From NCBI GenBank assembly GCA_022749755.1, contig JAGQDM010000070.1:3312792-3376791 (forward strand): a stretch of DNA of 64,000 nucleotides, in the 5' to 3' direction. Positions 12,201 through 26,500 of the stretch are shown one piece after another (within the stretch, counting starts at the first letter, position 1; every line of letters starts with the position of its first letter). The position numbers were made by a program, and so were the translations under genes. This DNA is from Azadirachta indica. Taxonomy: Eukaryota; Streptophyta; Magnoliopsida; Sapindales; Meliaceae. The notes under the pieces are model-generated. The model searched no databases. It was not told the origin of the DNA and worked only from the letters and a program-made list of their open reading frames with translations.

Positions 12201-15200
12201 GTACTACTAACACGGATTGGACTGAAACCGGCCTAAAAGCTTCCATCGCCGGAGACTGAGCTTCATCTGGACTTATTCCCATTCTACTTCGTACCCTTGA
12301 CTTGAGAGAGGAATTGTTTCCGAGACTTTCTTCTCACTTAACCTTTGAGCTACGGACCTAGCTTTCTTCCCTACTGTGAGCTACCTGTCTTTGAATTCAC
12401 TTCCTGGGGCGTAGAAGAACTTATTCTTAACTTCGTTGCCTTGTAGTGTCGTACCCTCACCCATTAGTTCAGTAGCTATCGTGCCTTCACCCAGTTAGAA
12501 AAGAAGTTTCTTCGCTTACGAGAAATCCAACTATAAGAAGTTGTTCATTCACTGCCTATTGAGAAATAGACATAGAGACGGAAGAAAGGACAGACGGAGC
12601 GGGACTAAGCAAATGAGAAAGGTAATCTAATCGCACATATAGGGGAAAGGGAACTACAATTGAGCTTGACTCACTATACGGCTTTCCTTACCCTCGAGTA
12701 CCTTTAGCTGAAGATCGAATTCCTCTGTCCAGCTCCTTCTCGAATGTCCCATTAAGAAAGTCCCGCTTGGTATTGATGAAATCAAGAGTACCGTCTTCGA
12801 ACCCTAGAAATGCCATAACTCTATCTCCTTCGGACCCTGAGACTGATCTAACCCTACTTCGCCGGAGACTGAACTACCTGAGCCTGAGCCTGAGACGAAA
12901 GCCCATTGCAAACAAAAGACCTATCAATAGAACCACAAGCACAAGCAAACCCTCATTGACTCCTCACTCTGAACGAGATTCCGATAAATCCCCTCATTCC
13001 AGCGGAGTTTCACTCACATTCACTCCTAACTCAGTTACTAACTGCCTCACGTAAGGTGCTTCAGCGGTGAAGAAATACAAATACGGAGATCTTTCTATAT
13101 TTTTTATGAAATAAGGACGTCGTAACCGAAATCATAATCGCGCCTTAGCCCGGTTGAACTGAACTCGAGCTAGTCTGAACTCTTGAAGATAGGTCTTGCT
13201 TATAGAATTCCAGTTTCAAAGCGAGCTAGTCACTTGTTGATAGGTCCTTCCTTGCTCCAGTTTCAATAGGCTATCGATCCCCCTTCTTCTTTTGGTTCCC
13301 GCCCTCCGGACCTACCAACTTCATCTTGACTAGAGTTCATTTCCCGCGAGTACCTTCCTATCAATCTAACTTCTTATTACATAGAACCTTTCCTTCTTCT
13401 TCTTAGCTCACAGCTTCTCCTTCTATGAGAACTGAAGTGGTGAGGTCAATCTGGAAGATTGACTTCCCCGGCTGGATTCTATCCTTTTCACACCCTTCAC
13501 TACATAAATACAGGAAGCGAGAGAAAGAGTTCTACCTGAGCTAACACCATGACAGGGAGAAAGTTTATGCGCTTAGAACGTGGCGTGCTATTCTACATTT
13601 CGTGCCTATCGTATCTATCCTGCCGGGCCGGGGGGAATCCCCTACTTCGCGAGACTAAGCCAAAGATAACATATTGAAAGGATTGAACTTATCGAACGAG
13701 GCCTATTCAACTACAGGAATTTCTTCTGGTTCGCTACAACGATTATTGGATTGGACCGAAACCGGCCTAGGGTGAGCTACTTACTTACTTTACTTTCTTC
13801 CTTGTGGGAATGGCCGATTCACTACTCCCTCGAACTGTCTTATCACTTTCCTGGTTCACAACTAGCTCTATTTTCTCTTTCTCCTTTGGCTTTCAACACT
13901 AGAACAGTTCCTTCAAAGCAAAGGAAAGAAGGAGCGTAGCCATAACAGTCAAAGACTTCCGGCACAGGCGCACAGAACAAAGACAATAGGACTGGACCGT
14001 TCAAGCGGAATCGTAGCTTTTTCAGCTTGAGCGCATCTCCTTACTACAACCTTCCTTTTAGACTACTGGTGCGCTACTCGATAGCTTCCGTTTCGACTAT
14101 TTAATCTATTTCTAGTTCGAAAAGAAGTTTTTTTACTGGGCTTAGAAGAAAGCTTAGGAAACACATGAAATTGACTGATAATACCCGAACCCATTGAAAG
14201 TGATATGATAAAATGAGTTTATGCGCTTAGTTGTTGGCCTTCTAGGATCAATCCTGAACGGCCAAGTCCCCTGCCAACCAAACTACGAATTCTCATTTCT
14301 TTGACCGATAGGAACCTCTTTATGTGATTCAAGAAGTGGATTAGCTTAACTAGACTAATCGACTTCAAACCTATCTTGAGAAAGCCAATCCAAGGCTTAT
14401 AGGAGGGAGTTGAAAACGACAAGCAATTACCTCTTTCTTTCCCCACGCCTTCTGCCTCGATTCGGATGATGCATTCCACTTTGTTGACTTTGACTTTTCA
14501 ATCCCTGACCGTTCACTTGAACACGGAAGCTTGAAAGCAGAGACAAAGCAGGCAAGAAGGAATTGACTTGCCGATTGAACAAAACGAATTCTATTGGCAT
14601 TACTGAAATCGCATTTTATTCGATCTAGCGTACCCCAGTAACTCGGGATGAAATACGTTTTCTTGCCTTAGAGGCTTGATGAAATGAACCTTTAACAGCA
14701 AGCAGGGGCAGAGACCGCTGGGAATTTAGGACAATTCACAACGGAAAGGGCGCCACTCGGGGGTTTCTGAAGAGACACCATTCACGTAAGTCGCATTCCT
14801 CCATCCATGAACGGATTGACCCCCCGCTGACGTATGATCATACCAAATTGAGCTCAACTGGGCTTCTAGGCAAGCAACTTTAGTGGCCTTTTCGAGAAAT
14901 TTCATTTTGCGGGAAAGGCTTGTTTGAGAGCCTTTTGAGGGCTGTTCTAGATGGCTGATATCCTTTTTCTATGTGGAACTTTCCACCTTAGCTCCCCGGA
15001 TCGATGGCCGGACCGGGGGTGTGTAGAAGGAAGACCAGCTCGCCCTCATCTGGAAGTATTGCACATCCCTCCTTCGAACTTGAAAGGCTGGACTTCGGGG
15101 GCGGGAAAAAGAACACACAGGATTGAGAGGCGGTCGATCGGGGAATGGAGTAGGCGGAAGAAGAGGATAAGAGGCAGGAGGAGATCACTTGTGATCTTAG

Positions 15201-17800
15201 CTGTATAAGAAGAAAATAAGGAGTCCACTGCTAATCTCGAGGGAATCACGGGATACGGCGATGTAGGGATGGAATGAACACTCACAGCTAGGGGTAGCTA
15301 GGATTGGCCACATACCACTATCATGCTTGGATGGGCCGATGGGGAATCCGAGTGAAAGAAGTAATGATAATGAATTCGATTGACTGAGAAAGAAGTAATG
15401 GAAGGGAAGATATTTCCTTTAAACAAAAGGTGTATCTCCCGTCCCGCAATCAATTGAATAAGAAAAAGAAAGGATCAACCAACTATTCAATAGAATAAGC
15501 AAGGATAAACTGAGAATAGAACTCTTCGTTGCTCACTTAAGTTAGGTTGTTAGCAGGCTCAGTCTCTGTCCCTGGTTGTTAGCTGTCGAAGGAAGCTTTT
15601 AGGCCGGTTGAATGGGGTATTGAAAAGTTGGGCATCAAAAGCTCGCTTACTCGGATATCTATTTCTTCTCAAAGCGGTCCTGTCCTATTGTCTTGATTAG
15701 ATGGGCATAAATCCTTTAGAGTCTGAGTGTCAGCTTGTTCAGCAGAACCCTCCTCTTCTCAAAGGGGGGTCCCGATTGAGTCTATAAGGAAGGTTTATTA
15801 GCATGCAAGCAACCTTGCCGAAGTGAAGGTTATGAAAGAATTTGATCTATCTAGTAGCGAACCAGCAGCAAAGCGCTTCCTCGAAGGCGAAGTAAGCGCA
15901 GTTTCAGCGAAAATGGCTCGGTAGGCTAGCCAGCTACTCGATAGTTGTTGCTCACACCGAGAAGTCTATGTCCAAGGCAGGGCCGAATGGGCCAGGATAG
16001 AAAGCTAGGTCCGTAGTTCAAAGAAAGTCTTCGTTGTTTGCCCCTCCTCCAAGTATGGAATATTTCAATATGTAGGAGTCAGTGGGGGCTTTCTTTGTAT
16101 GGAACAATGCCATTGTAGAGGAAGTGAACAAGTAGGGGGCGGCAACTAAAGAGGTAGCGAGACTGACCGCAATTGCAGGAAGAGGTTGGTTGAAACCGGT
16201 CTTAAGTTCACAACGTGGAGCACCTACTAGTTTTGTCTTCTTTTGAACTGAAATTCTTTCTTTTTCTCCTGAAGCTTAGATATTAATACTTCCTTTCTTT
16301 GAGCTGTACCTATGAGATACGGGATCTATGCCACGGGCTTCCCATAGACTTCCTTCACAGAGCTAGGTCCCTTATTACTAGACTAGATTGGAACTGAATG
16401 AAAGGCTTTCCTGTTCGCATTTCAAACTTGCCTCTGAACCCTATTCGCTTAGCCAGGTATTCCCGCAGCGGAGGGTAGCCGGTTGCCGCTCTATCTATTA
16501 TCTTAGTGGAAGACTCTATTCTCTTATCTCTTAGTGGAATAGCCCGCTCTATCTACGGTTTTGCGGAACGGGAATTGATGAGAATGATCGATTTTGGTGG
16601 GTGATTCCAGTCCGGAGTGGGGTTTCTGGCAAGGATAGGTCCAGGTTTCTTTCTGAGTTCTGGGGTTGCCTTCTCTTCTATTTCATCCTCTCTCCGGCCT
16701 CCTTCTGATCGAATCAATAACTTAGATCGCAATCCGTGCCGCGGGCAAAGAACCGAATCCCTTGTTCTAGGTGAGGGCATTAGAAACTTCTGATCTTTGC
16801 GAGCACGAGTGAGTTATACACTACCTTCCCACCCCGGTAAGAAAGAGAGAATTGCGTAAGGGGCGAAGCGTAGGCGGGAACTTGAAGCTTCTCAGTCCTT
16901 ACTCAACTATCAGTACAGTAAGGCTTCGCTTTCCTCCCCTTTACTTCCCCATCTCTCATTCCTTTTCTTCTTTTCCCTCGAGTCCCCTCACTCCATTGCC
17001 TAACTACTTGACTGGCTCACAACGTCAGTCTTATTTATTCCTACTTTCCGGGTGAGTACTCCCTTTCACTCTATTTTTCCTACTGAAGTTGCTAACTACT
17101 TGACTGGCTATAACAATCAGTTTCTCCTGAAGCTTGAAACACTAGAACATTTGCTGAAGTGAGCTCCTTACAGGAATCCATTGAAAGTGATCAAAGAAGT
17201 TTCGTAGCGATTCGAAATCCTTCACTGCCTTCACTCTTTTAGAAGGACAGATCGGCTTCGTCGCTTTCCAAAACAAAACCTATCTTTCTACTCTTTCTCG
17301 CCTGAAGGCACAGGAACACTGGCAGGCCTATGATCGATCTATGTGAACTACTCGATATATCACTACTAAGACTAATTCTATAGGAGATCGGGAATTGTTT
17401 CCTTTACTTCTTCTGCCAACCCCTATCTTCAAAGCCCTATCTGATCTTGAAACCTAGCGCACAACGTTGAGTTCTATTCGAAATGGATCACTGGCTGGAG
17501 CGGAGAGAGGAGGATGGAACTTCTTCTTCTGTGCGAAGGAAAAGCAACCTGAAGCTAGCATCCCGTGCCTACGGTTGATAGCCCCTGCTAACAACCTAAC
17601 AACAGTGAGCAACAAGTCGTTCTATTCGAATGTCGTTAAAGCGCCTATTTTCATGCTTCTTATTCTCATGTCTTTGACCGATGGGATGGTACAACCGCCT
17701 CAAACAAGTGATCAAATGAGAAACGACGCTTACGCTTACAACCTAGCCTGAGATTCGATCTTTCTCATTCACTGCCGTCACCTTTCATCTTCCAGTAAGC
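9300..17800. other. Spacer with recurring degenerate words
   Basis: I recognise no gene here. The segment is unusual because the same 12-22 bp words return, slightly altered. Examples are ttctcctgaagct near 12172, 16265 and 17121; cggagactgaact near 10649 and 12863 with a variant near 12249; ggattgga(c/t)cgaaaccggcctag near 12216 and 13748; gtttatgcgcttag near 13563 and 14217; and taactacttgactggct near 17000 and 17094. This looks like an old, broken repeat family rather than coding DNA. A self-alignment would be needed to define it. Confidence 0.4.
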
Positions 17801-20500
17801 TACTACTGAAATGTGGTGTTAGTCATCACGGGGAGAAGGAGGAGGAAGACCTATTGAAACCGAAGAGAGTAGGGTCCCCACACCGACAACGAGTCATCGA
17901 TTCCCTCTCTTCCCGGATTCCCTTAATAGCTTAAGTCGATCTCTAGATACGTTCCATTCTCTTTGACCTGGATATGTCCACTCTTGGTATACCACTCTTG
18001 GTATACCAAGAGGTGTATAAGGTGGAGTTAGCAACTCTTCTTTTCAGGAGATCCCCAGTAGTTTAGTCAGATGGGTCGACTTGCGCCAACAGAAACTCTT
18101 TCTTTCTCATCTTTCCTTAGGTGTCGACCCGGATTGTTGTCGATCTAGCAGAGTCAGAAGTGATTGAATTGAGAGGAACGTAATTACCTACATAGGCCCC
18201 ATTTCTTCTTCTTTTTCTTCCCTTCTCTATAAGGGCTTTATCTATTATAGTTTGGCAGCAACCCAAGTAAGCGAAAGAGTGAGGGGAAATAACTTCCACA
18301 AACGAAGAGAACCATGCCTTTTCGTCTTCCCAGATATTAGGATATGATAAAATCTTCTTTTCATAGTATGTCGTGAGCCCCCTTCTCTTTTGTTTCGCCG
18401 TGGAAGAACTCTTCTGTCTCTGCAGGAGGTTGGTTGGGCTGCTCATTTCACTCTTCCCTTGTGGACTAGTCATTCTCGTTACAGATTTTGGTTTCAGGAG
18501 CATGTGGCATAGAAAGGAGAACCGGGAGGTGGAGCTGGGAGCTATTGGATGCTTCTGATTGGTGCTCAAGAGGCGGACTCTAAAAAGATGGAAGAATCAT
18601 ACAAACTGCCGATATAGTCCGTAGCTGCTGGTTGAGTGAATGGCTAATATAGAGACTAGAAGGTAGCCAGTCCTCTGGTTGAATAATAAACCATGCCTGC
18701 CCCGGAGCAGGAAAAGAGAGAACGGAATAGTAGCCTATTTTTCGAGCTACAATCGCTATTTACGGATTACCAGAAATTTGAGAGAAGCTTTGAGCGCGTC
18801 TTCTAGTTCCAATTCAAAGGATTTTAACCCGCCTCTACACTGGTCCAGACTAGTGATCCTCGAAAAGCTACCCACACCCACTTCAGTGGGAAGGGGGCAC
18901 CGGCAATATATGATGCATATTAATAAAGAATGCTGATCGGTTAGGCGAATATGAGGGTTCGAACTCTTCGATTGTTCTTTGCTATTCCTTTGGTTAGGTT
19001 AAGCTGGACAGCTAAAATTGCTACTCAGTAATTTGGAATGCTCCTATCTCTCTTGTCTGCGACGAATCTTATTGAAAGAAACCTGCTCCGGTAGAATGGA
19101 GAGATGGAAGATGAAACCCTATATATTGACCCCTTTCTTTTGTTTGGTCTTTCCTGGACTATAGGAGTTGCTCGAAGAAACAGAAAGAATGAAATTGAAG
19201 GTGGTTCAGTTGGATCTTTTTCTAATGACTCATAGTGGTTAGACGCGGCTAGAGAACAGGAAGTGGCACTGACGGGTTACTCCAATTACAATTGGAAGGC
19301 TTCTCTATCGATCACAAGTACTAACATAAGTAGAGCTTGGATAGGATAGGTCTATCAATTTGAAAGAAAATTCCCTAACGTATGGAGAATCAAGCCTAGT
19401 AGACTACATAAATGGGGAATTCGCAATGGAGCTAGTCCTATTCCTTATTGTTTTTATTAGAAATTCAGATGAGGCAGATCGTGAGGTTGCTTCGCTTCCT
19501 TGATACCTCGCGTAACACTGGTCCTACTGACGGAGACGAAAGAGCACCACTTCCTACTATGTTCTTATTGAAAAAGAAAATCTTGATAAAGAAAGACCTT
19601 GAGTCATCTTCAACGGCAATCAGAGAGGACTACCTATCCTAGGAAAGTTAGCTGGGACAGCTATGAGAAATTCATATTGCTTTGAAGCGGACGATCACCT
19701 TTGGGGGAGCAGCTGACTGGGGCGGAGGTTTTGAGTTTGCTTGCTCTTCCCGTGCACTCTAAGAAAGAACCTTGATAACCCGGTGGAACTCATTCTTGAT
19801 TCAATTAGAACAGGGAGCGATCCTTTCTTTTTTTTTATATCTTCGTGACCTAAACTCAAACTAAAGCAGCTGCCCCTAGCTAATGATAGACTACCATAAG
19901 CTCACGAACCAGAAACGGAGAAAGCTACTAACAAAGAAAAAAGCCAATAGTCGCGTTCTCTCTGTTCTACTGAGCGAGTTCTCGCGAATCAAAGAAGGAA
20001 TCAAAAGAAGGATCTAGAAGCGGCTTAGGTAGACGATTGGATTCCCTTTTTTCATATGGAATAGCTCAGCTCATAAAGAGCAGGGCAGATTGGTGGATAA
20101 ACGGTAGAGACGACTACAGCCGTTTAACCCACTAAATAATAAAAAAGACCCTCCCTAAGGGACTTTGGTAATTGAGCTAGATCGATCACTACGACTAACT
20201 TCACCAAGACCGTAACGACATCTAAAAGAAAGACCCCAAGATGCTTCCAAGGATAAATAGGTTGTCCCCCAATGCTTGATAGGTTCCGTACTACAAGAAA
20301 AGGAAAGGGCTTTCGAGACAAGCAAACGCTAAATGTCGAATCCTCCCGGTGAGAGCCTTGGGTGGGAAGCGAATTCAATATATCGGATAAGAAATGAACA
20401 GGCAGTAGAGTATAAAAAAATCAAAAAGGATAGACAAAGCGGTCAATGGATCCTAAAATCAATGGTTGGTCGAATGGTTCAACTCCAAACGGAAATGCTC

Positions 20501-20540
20501 GAAAACGTCCTTGAGAGCTCGAAAACGTCCTTGAGAGCTA
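20501..20540. repeat. Two tandem 20-bp copies
   Basis: The 20-bp unit beginning gaaaacgtcc is repeated back to back; the second copy differs only at its last base. It falls inside a 106-codon plus-strand frame (20333-20653) of unknown meaning. Because the unit is not a multiple of three, the repeat shifts frame and argues against that frame being selected as protein. Confidence 0.85.
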
Positions 20541-23500
20541 AGCGAAAAGAAAGACCTAGATCTAGAAAAGCTATGCTGACTTTAAAAGAAAAGATAAGCA
20601 GATATGGTACTGTGCTACTCCAAAGAGGTCAATTCCAGGTCTTGATTCTGTGAAAATAGTACTTTTTATGTTCCAAAGTACCTATGTGCTCCTATCTACG
20701 GAACCCAGGCAGAGGAAGGTGGGGGGGATATTCGCGAAGAATCAGCACGCACCGAAGAGGTATAGCTAGTCAGATAGGTAGGCGAAGCTTTTGAATTGGT
20801 GTAATATGTTGGATAGGGTTCGTAGAAAGCCTGCCTCTTCTATTGGGTAGTCAATCTACTAAGTGGGTGAATCACTCGTGGTAGTCCGTCATCACATCAG
20901 TATACTGATTTTGTTGGGGGTGGCATACGCTGCTCTTTTTGTTAGCAATTCCAGGCCTCTTCCTCAATAAGTCTAGAGCCATGCACGAATAAAGCTACGC
21001 GCCAACAAACAATGTTGTTAAGCACACGCACAAGGCGCCCTGCCCAGAGCATTCAAGATCAAAGTTCGCAGCTCTCCATTCAATCCCTAGCTTTGCGAAG
21101 CGAAGCGATCTTGTTCCAATAATGAAGAAGGTTTCGATCTGGCACATCGATCTTTCTAATTTCCCAGGACTTCGTTCCACTTTCTATTGGTAACGATCAA
21201 TTGACAAATGTAGGTTTCTGTCAATTCCGGCCCAATCGATTGATTAATATAACGACCTACGAGGCAATATGTAATATTGTTCGTGCTGGGCACATTTCTC
21301 CCCCGCCCCCCTATCCCTATGAAGAAAGAAGTGCTCAACCTCTCCTCTCGTCATGCAGTCTTCAGTCATGGGCTTTTATGTGTATGCCAAGTCAGGACGA
21401 ACGGAAATAAACTAGCCTATAGTTTGATCGCTGATCGAATGTGAAGTACGAAGCGATCAAGTGGAAGTAGTGCCAGCGATAACAAAACCCCTCGACCAGC
21501 CACTATGTATCCATGGCCATTATTGATGAGGAAGGGGCTACGGCAGTTCGTTATTCATACTCGTCATTTATATGGTTACAGATAGAAATTGGGTTTCTTG
21601 GAAATGGAGAAGCAAAACAACAGCCATTTTTTCTGTTGCCCGAAATGGTGACCCAACACTAGTTTTCCCGGGAAAGGGTTTAGATCTAGATCAAAATACA
21701 TAGCCCTATTTGATCTAGTAAGGGGAAGGCAGTTTTACTGGTAAAGGGCTGACGCACCTGTTGGTACTACGACGGATCGAAATGCAGGTGAAGTTTCTCC
21801 AGTTCCACCTGTTGATCCATCAATAGCGGAGCAGAGGACTTTCATTCTCCTATGGTTGAGCAGTTTAAGTTTACCCAGAAGAGACGAATACAAGGGCGAT
21901 GATCAGTTGATCCGGCACTAGTGGTAGAGGTCGCAGAGCCTTCCACCTCTGCATTGGCCGACAGTTTCACTCCTGGGTGAAAGGTCAATTCCGAAAAAGA
22001 GTAGTTTCTCCGTCTACAATATGCTCGAACCTTTACTTTCAAAATCTTCCACACCGAAAAAGCCCGTTCATCTCTTCTTTCTCGGAAAGATGGAATTGGA
22101 ATCTATTTGGTAGAGTCTGCCGTGGGAAAGCCTTAGCGACCCGAATAGATAATAGCGATCACCCAGTGAAACGTATAGTTCCACCTCTGGTAACATGGTT
22201 GGATTGCTAACTTCTTCTTTTTCATTAGGGACGGCTTCCTCTTCCCTCTGCGGAGGGGTATGAATAGGGCATACAAGGGGCTCGATCGAAGAGAGACAGT
22301 GGTGACTCGCCAAGAAAGATTTGAATTTTAGAAGTACTACCTGGCTACAGTCGGTTGATGTTAGAAAGTCCTCCATTATGGAATGGTTCTCAGCAGCACG
22401 TGAATCTCCTAACTCGCTGAAAGTGACAGCGTTTATTTCATTTTAATATATTTATTATATTAGCTTAGCTGAAACGGATCGAGTGTCCTACAAATCAATA
22501 GAATCTAGTTCGTTCGGATGATGTACTTGGGAGGACCGTAGCCCAAGCCACCAGGCGAGGAAAGGTTGAATATGGATCCACTTCTTGCCACTCTTCTCAT
22601 AATCTAATGGTGGAACTCTTCTTTCTTGAATCATATGCATTGGATTCCCAGGAAGAGACGAAAGAGACTCGCGAAGAATACTTTCCAAGTGGATGGAAAT
22701 AGCATAAGCCAAGCCTTCTCTAAAAGAAGCAAGTGCAAGTCCCAGGAACTACTAGCTAATGTCAGAGGACCTTTGCTTGATTCGACTTCTGCCTTGATGT
22801 GCCTCCTCCTTTTTCAATATGAAATTCGAGATGTTGTAGGTTGGTCAGTCACACAAAAAGGAGTAGCGAAGGGTTCAGTTTAATTAACTTCTGCGGATAG
22901 GAGGGAGAACTCGCTATTCCTAATACTAAGACTGCGTCTCTTGCATACACTTACTAAAATGCAGATAATCTTGAATGACCGTCGGGCATTTTCAGGTGGC
23001 GAAAGCCCAATGTATTCATTTTTTCTTTGATTCCGCCCGTAGGCGCTAACTTCTAAGTAAGAAGCAGGTCCGATAGTCTGCGGGGAGAACACTTGCTTGG
23101 TACAACTCTCATGTGGACGTCCTGCTTTCTACAAGCAATCAGTAGAAAATAAATAGGCAGAGGCTATTAGTCAAGCGGGCGATTCCCTTAGGAATTTAGT
23201 GAATATGATACCTTCTATTCTATTGATCTGGAATTGGGCCAATACGATTGATAGGTAGTCGCCTTTTCAGGTAATGGGCTAGAGGTTGCTTTGCTTCCTC
23301 TGTCCACGCGTGGACTAGACCGATTGAAAAGATTGGAAGGCCGGGTAAGGCAAAAAGACTGGTATTACTCTCCTAGAAGAATGGACGTGTAGAAGCATCT
23401 CGATTAGTTTATACCATTTGTAATTGTAAACGAAAAAAAAGGATTGTTGATGCTCTGCTTGTACACAAGAAGTCGAATCCAGCAAGTGTGGCTTTTTATT

Positions 23501-26500
23501 ATTAGGAGTATGCCAGGTACTGCTTTTGGATGATCATAGGCCCTCAGATAATGATTGTGTCAGTGCATGATGACCCGAAGTCTTAGTGTAGCTGAAAAAG
23601 GGGCTTACAAGAATGAACTGTTGAACTAGCTCGCGCGGAAAATATCTATCTTTAGTAACGAAGAAAGTGCTAATCTCGCAGTCAACTGCTAAGAAGCGGC
23701 GGAGAGAGGTGTAAATCATGAAGGAAGCAAGCCTTCCAACAAAACAAAGGAGCGAAGCCGTGGAGATTTGGTGATAGGCCTGCGTTGGTGCATAAAATAA
23801 AGACTTTCCAACCCGCCCATTCCTTGAAGTAGACAATTAGTAATTACCTTGCTTGGGTTCGGTTATCATTAAATGGATAGGGCCACTTTGGGTATTGAAG
23901 TGAAGATACTTGCATAAATATGGACTTCGGGCGTAGAAGAGAAGCCCTTTCAGATACGTATAAAAAGGAAGCCGATTCTACGCCGTAAAGGAAGCGTGTG
24001 CCCAATCACTAACCAGGAGGTGGTGTTCATCAAGCCCTCTCTGTAATAACAGATGCAAGTATGCGCTAGCTAGGATCTAGACTTATACAGTAATCAGGAG
24101 AGAAGATAGAGTGGCTAAAGCGCCTTTGTTTGGTATTTCAAGGTAACAACTTCGGACCCGCGATGTTATGAATAAATTCTTTCTCCTGGAATGGCTTACG
24201 GCCTCTATTGCCTTCAATCCTCCCTACACGTGGCCGGGGTGTATCGACGTAGCAATTGGATGCCCTTCTAAGCCTGTTTAAGCAGCCATCATTGGAAGAG
24301 CAGCCGACCCCCATATAGAGGGGAGCAGCCATCGTTGACCAGTTTCAGTTTGTACTTTTTTAGTGCTAATTGCCCCAAACCTCGTGGTTTTTGTGTGAAA
24401 CTGATGATTTTAAGGTAGCCTCGTCTGTATCCTTTCTTTTCGAAGGCGTTTTCGGGGTGTCTCTTAAGTAAGGCAGCATTGAAAGCATTCGCTGTAAAGT
24501 CCCCTTTTCTAATTGAGATGATTCTGGGACGGCAGGCTTTGTGGAAGTAGTAGTTACATTGCTCTCCTCTTTCTGTTTATGGTAATAAGATCAATCTACG
24601 CGCTTACGCTAAGGTGACTGAGAGTGGGACCGCTAACCTTTGGATTCGCTTTACCGTGTGGATTCATGACTTTCGAAATATAGAGCTAGCGAGTGCTCAT
24701 TCTATGGTTGATCTTTTTCTTCTGGTAGTCCTGGCCAACCCAGTGAGTAGCTAACTGAACCGATTGCTGCTCTCTTTGGGCTGAGCCCTGTCCTAGCAAC
24801 AAAGGGAGGTTCACGAGTAATGTACCCATTCTCTATTCCCCCTTTCTCTTCCTACCGCGGTTTGGGTGCTAAGTAGCAGACATCACGTAGTGGGTGCTAG
24901 GTGGTGAAGTCATCAAGTCAAGCGGTCGGCTTTGCCTCAGTTGATTGGGCGTTAGGTCTTTCATCAGTTCGCTAAGTTTGAATAGCTCGAGGAGGCATTA
25001 AGAAGAACTGGAATAAAGATAAGCTCTCTTGTGAGCTGTTTTGCCGCTTCTCTTATCCCGATCTATGCCATTGGCGATTGCAAAAACAGGTAAACCAGAA
25101 GTCGAAAAAAGAATACAAGCACTTCGTCTTGCCTGATCTTCATACATAATAGTGGGATTTCCACTCTGAAGTTATAGCTTTAAGCTTCAGTCTTCGAATA
25201 GGAAAAAGGGACTAGAACATTCAGTGGTCTCCAGTGGGAGTGAGGTAACGTACTCCAAGGCTTGCTCCCTGGGTGGCATCTCTATCAGCTAGAAGAGGCA
25301 GTTTTCTTAATCCTAACAAGGCTTGCTTACTCCACTCCACTCCATTCCACTCCGCTCCGTTCTTTCCAATAGCTGCCGGGAAAGGACAGGTAGTAGCGGA
25401 TTTTCTCGCTCAGTTGACGACCGGATGAATAGATCAATATTTCGAAATCAAAGCCTTAGCGATCGCAGCGCTCTTCCTTGAAGCTTGAAGCTCTGAACGA
25501 TTACTAATGACATTTTGACTGGAAAGAGTGTCCTGGTCTCGAAGTGCAGCAAGGAGCCCCGTGGAAAAGAAGATCCATCCAGGTCTATCTCAACCCTACT
25601 CATCTGATGAGACCCCCAAGAGATACAGATGGAAGAGATCCCGTATTGACTCTTAAGCAACCTTGAGGAAGAGAAGATCCATTAAGGTATATATTCACCT
25701 TCACCTCTTCATCTACCTTCCAGAGAAGAAAGAGAGAAAGCTCAAGTTCATTTCAATCATCCCTATTTGGTAAGCAAGATGGGCTCTTACTAGGGAATCT
25801 ATGAATCACAACGAGTTTCTCCCTGTGGTGATATATATCGTATTGAAAGAGAGGTTGCATTTCACCTTCACTAATCCGCTTGTTGTGACAGCAGCCATCC
25901 CTACCCATATTGATCAACCTTACCACAGCCCTTTCTCATCACCAAGGGGCTCTACCGAGACTTCGAACCAATGATTTTGGATCTACATAGGAAAGAATTG
26001 TACTTTTCTGATCGAAAATTCAATATATGAGTTCTAGTCTGCCTCCCGGGTCATCATCAGATGCTCCAGCCTGCGCAAAGTTGCTTCTTCGTCATTGCGA
26101 TTGCCGGTGGTCTCTGTCTCGTTCTGCTAGAAAGCTCTCTCCTACTCGGCCATAGTCTCTTCGAAAACTTTTTTTCGGATGGAAGCCTTAGACTTTCTTT
26201 CTCTTTTCGAAAGCATACGCCATAGGTTGGACCCTCCCATACCTTATATACTAAGCTAAGTATGAATCATCCTTCCTCAAATAAGATAATAAGATATATA
26301 AGCGCAGACCGCCCCCTCCTCTTTCTTTCTTTCTTGAGTCACCAAGTCTCTTGAACATGGATCTTATCCTAACCATTCGAACACAACTCTTTTTCTTTTT
26401 GGATGATGATTCTCGGGCACCTCTATCTAATCCTTTGTTGGTGCACCTGTCCTTCGATCTAGTGATCTTTTCTCTTCTTTGGATTATTCCACAACGCGGA

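Noticed and set aside
18117..18569. Minus-strand ORF of 150 codons
   Set aside because: No family recognised, Ser/Lys-rich low-information composition, no conserved context. Could be real but is unsupported.
23534..23836. Possible retroelement piece (VGKSLFYAP...VGRLASFM) on minus
   Set aside because: It faintly recalls the copia VGSLxYxxxxTRPD...VxxxSRFM block, but key residues are missing and the spacing is off, so it was not called.
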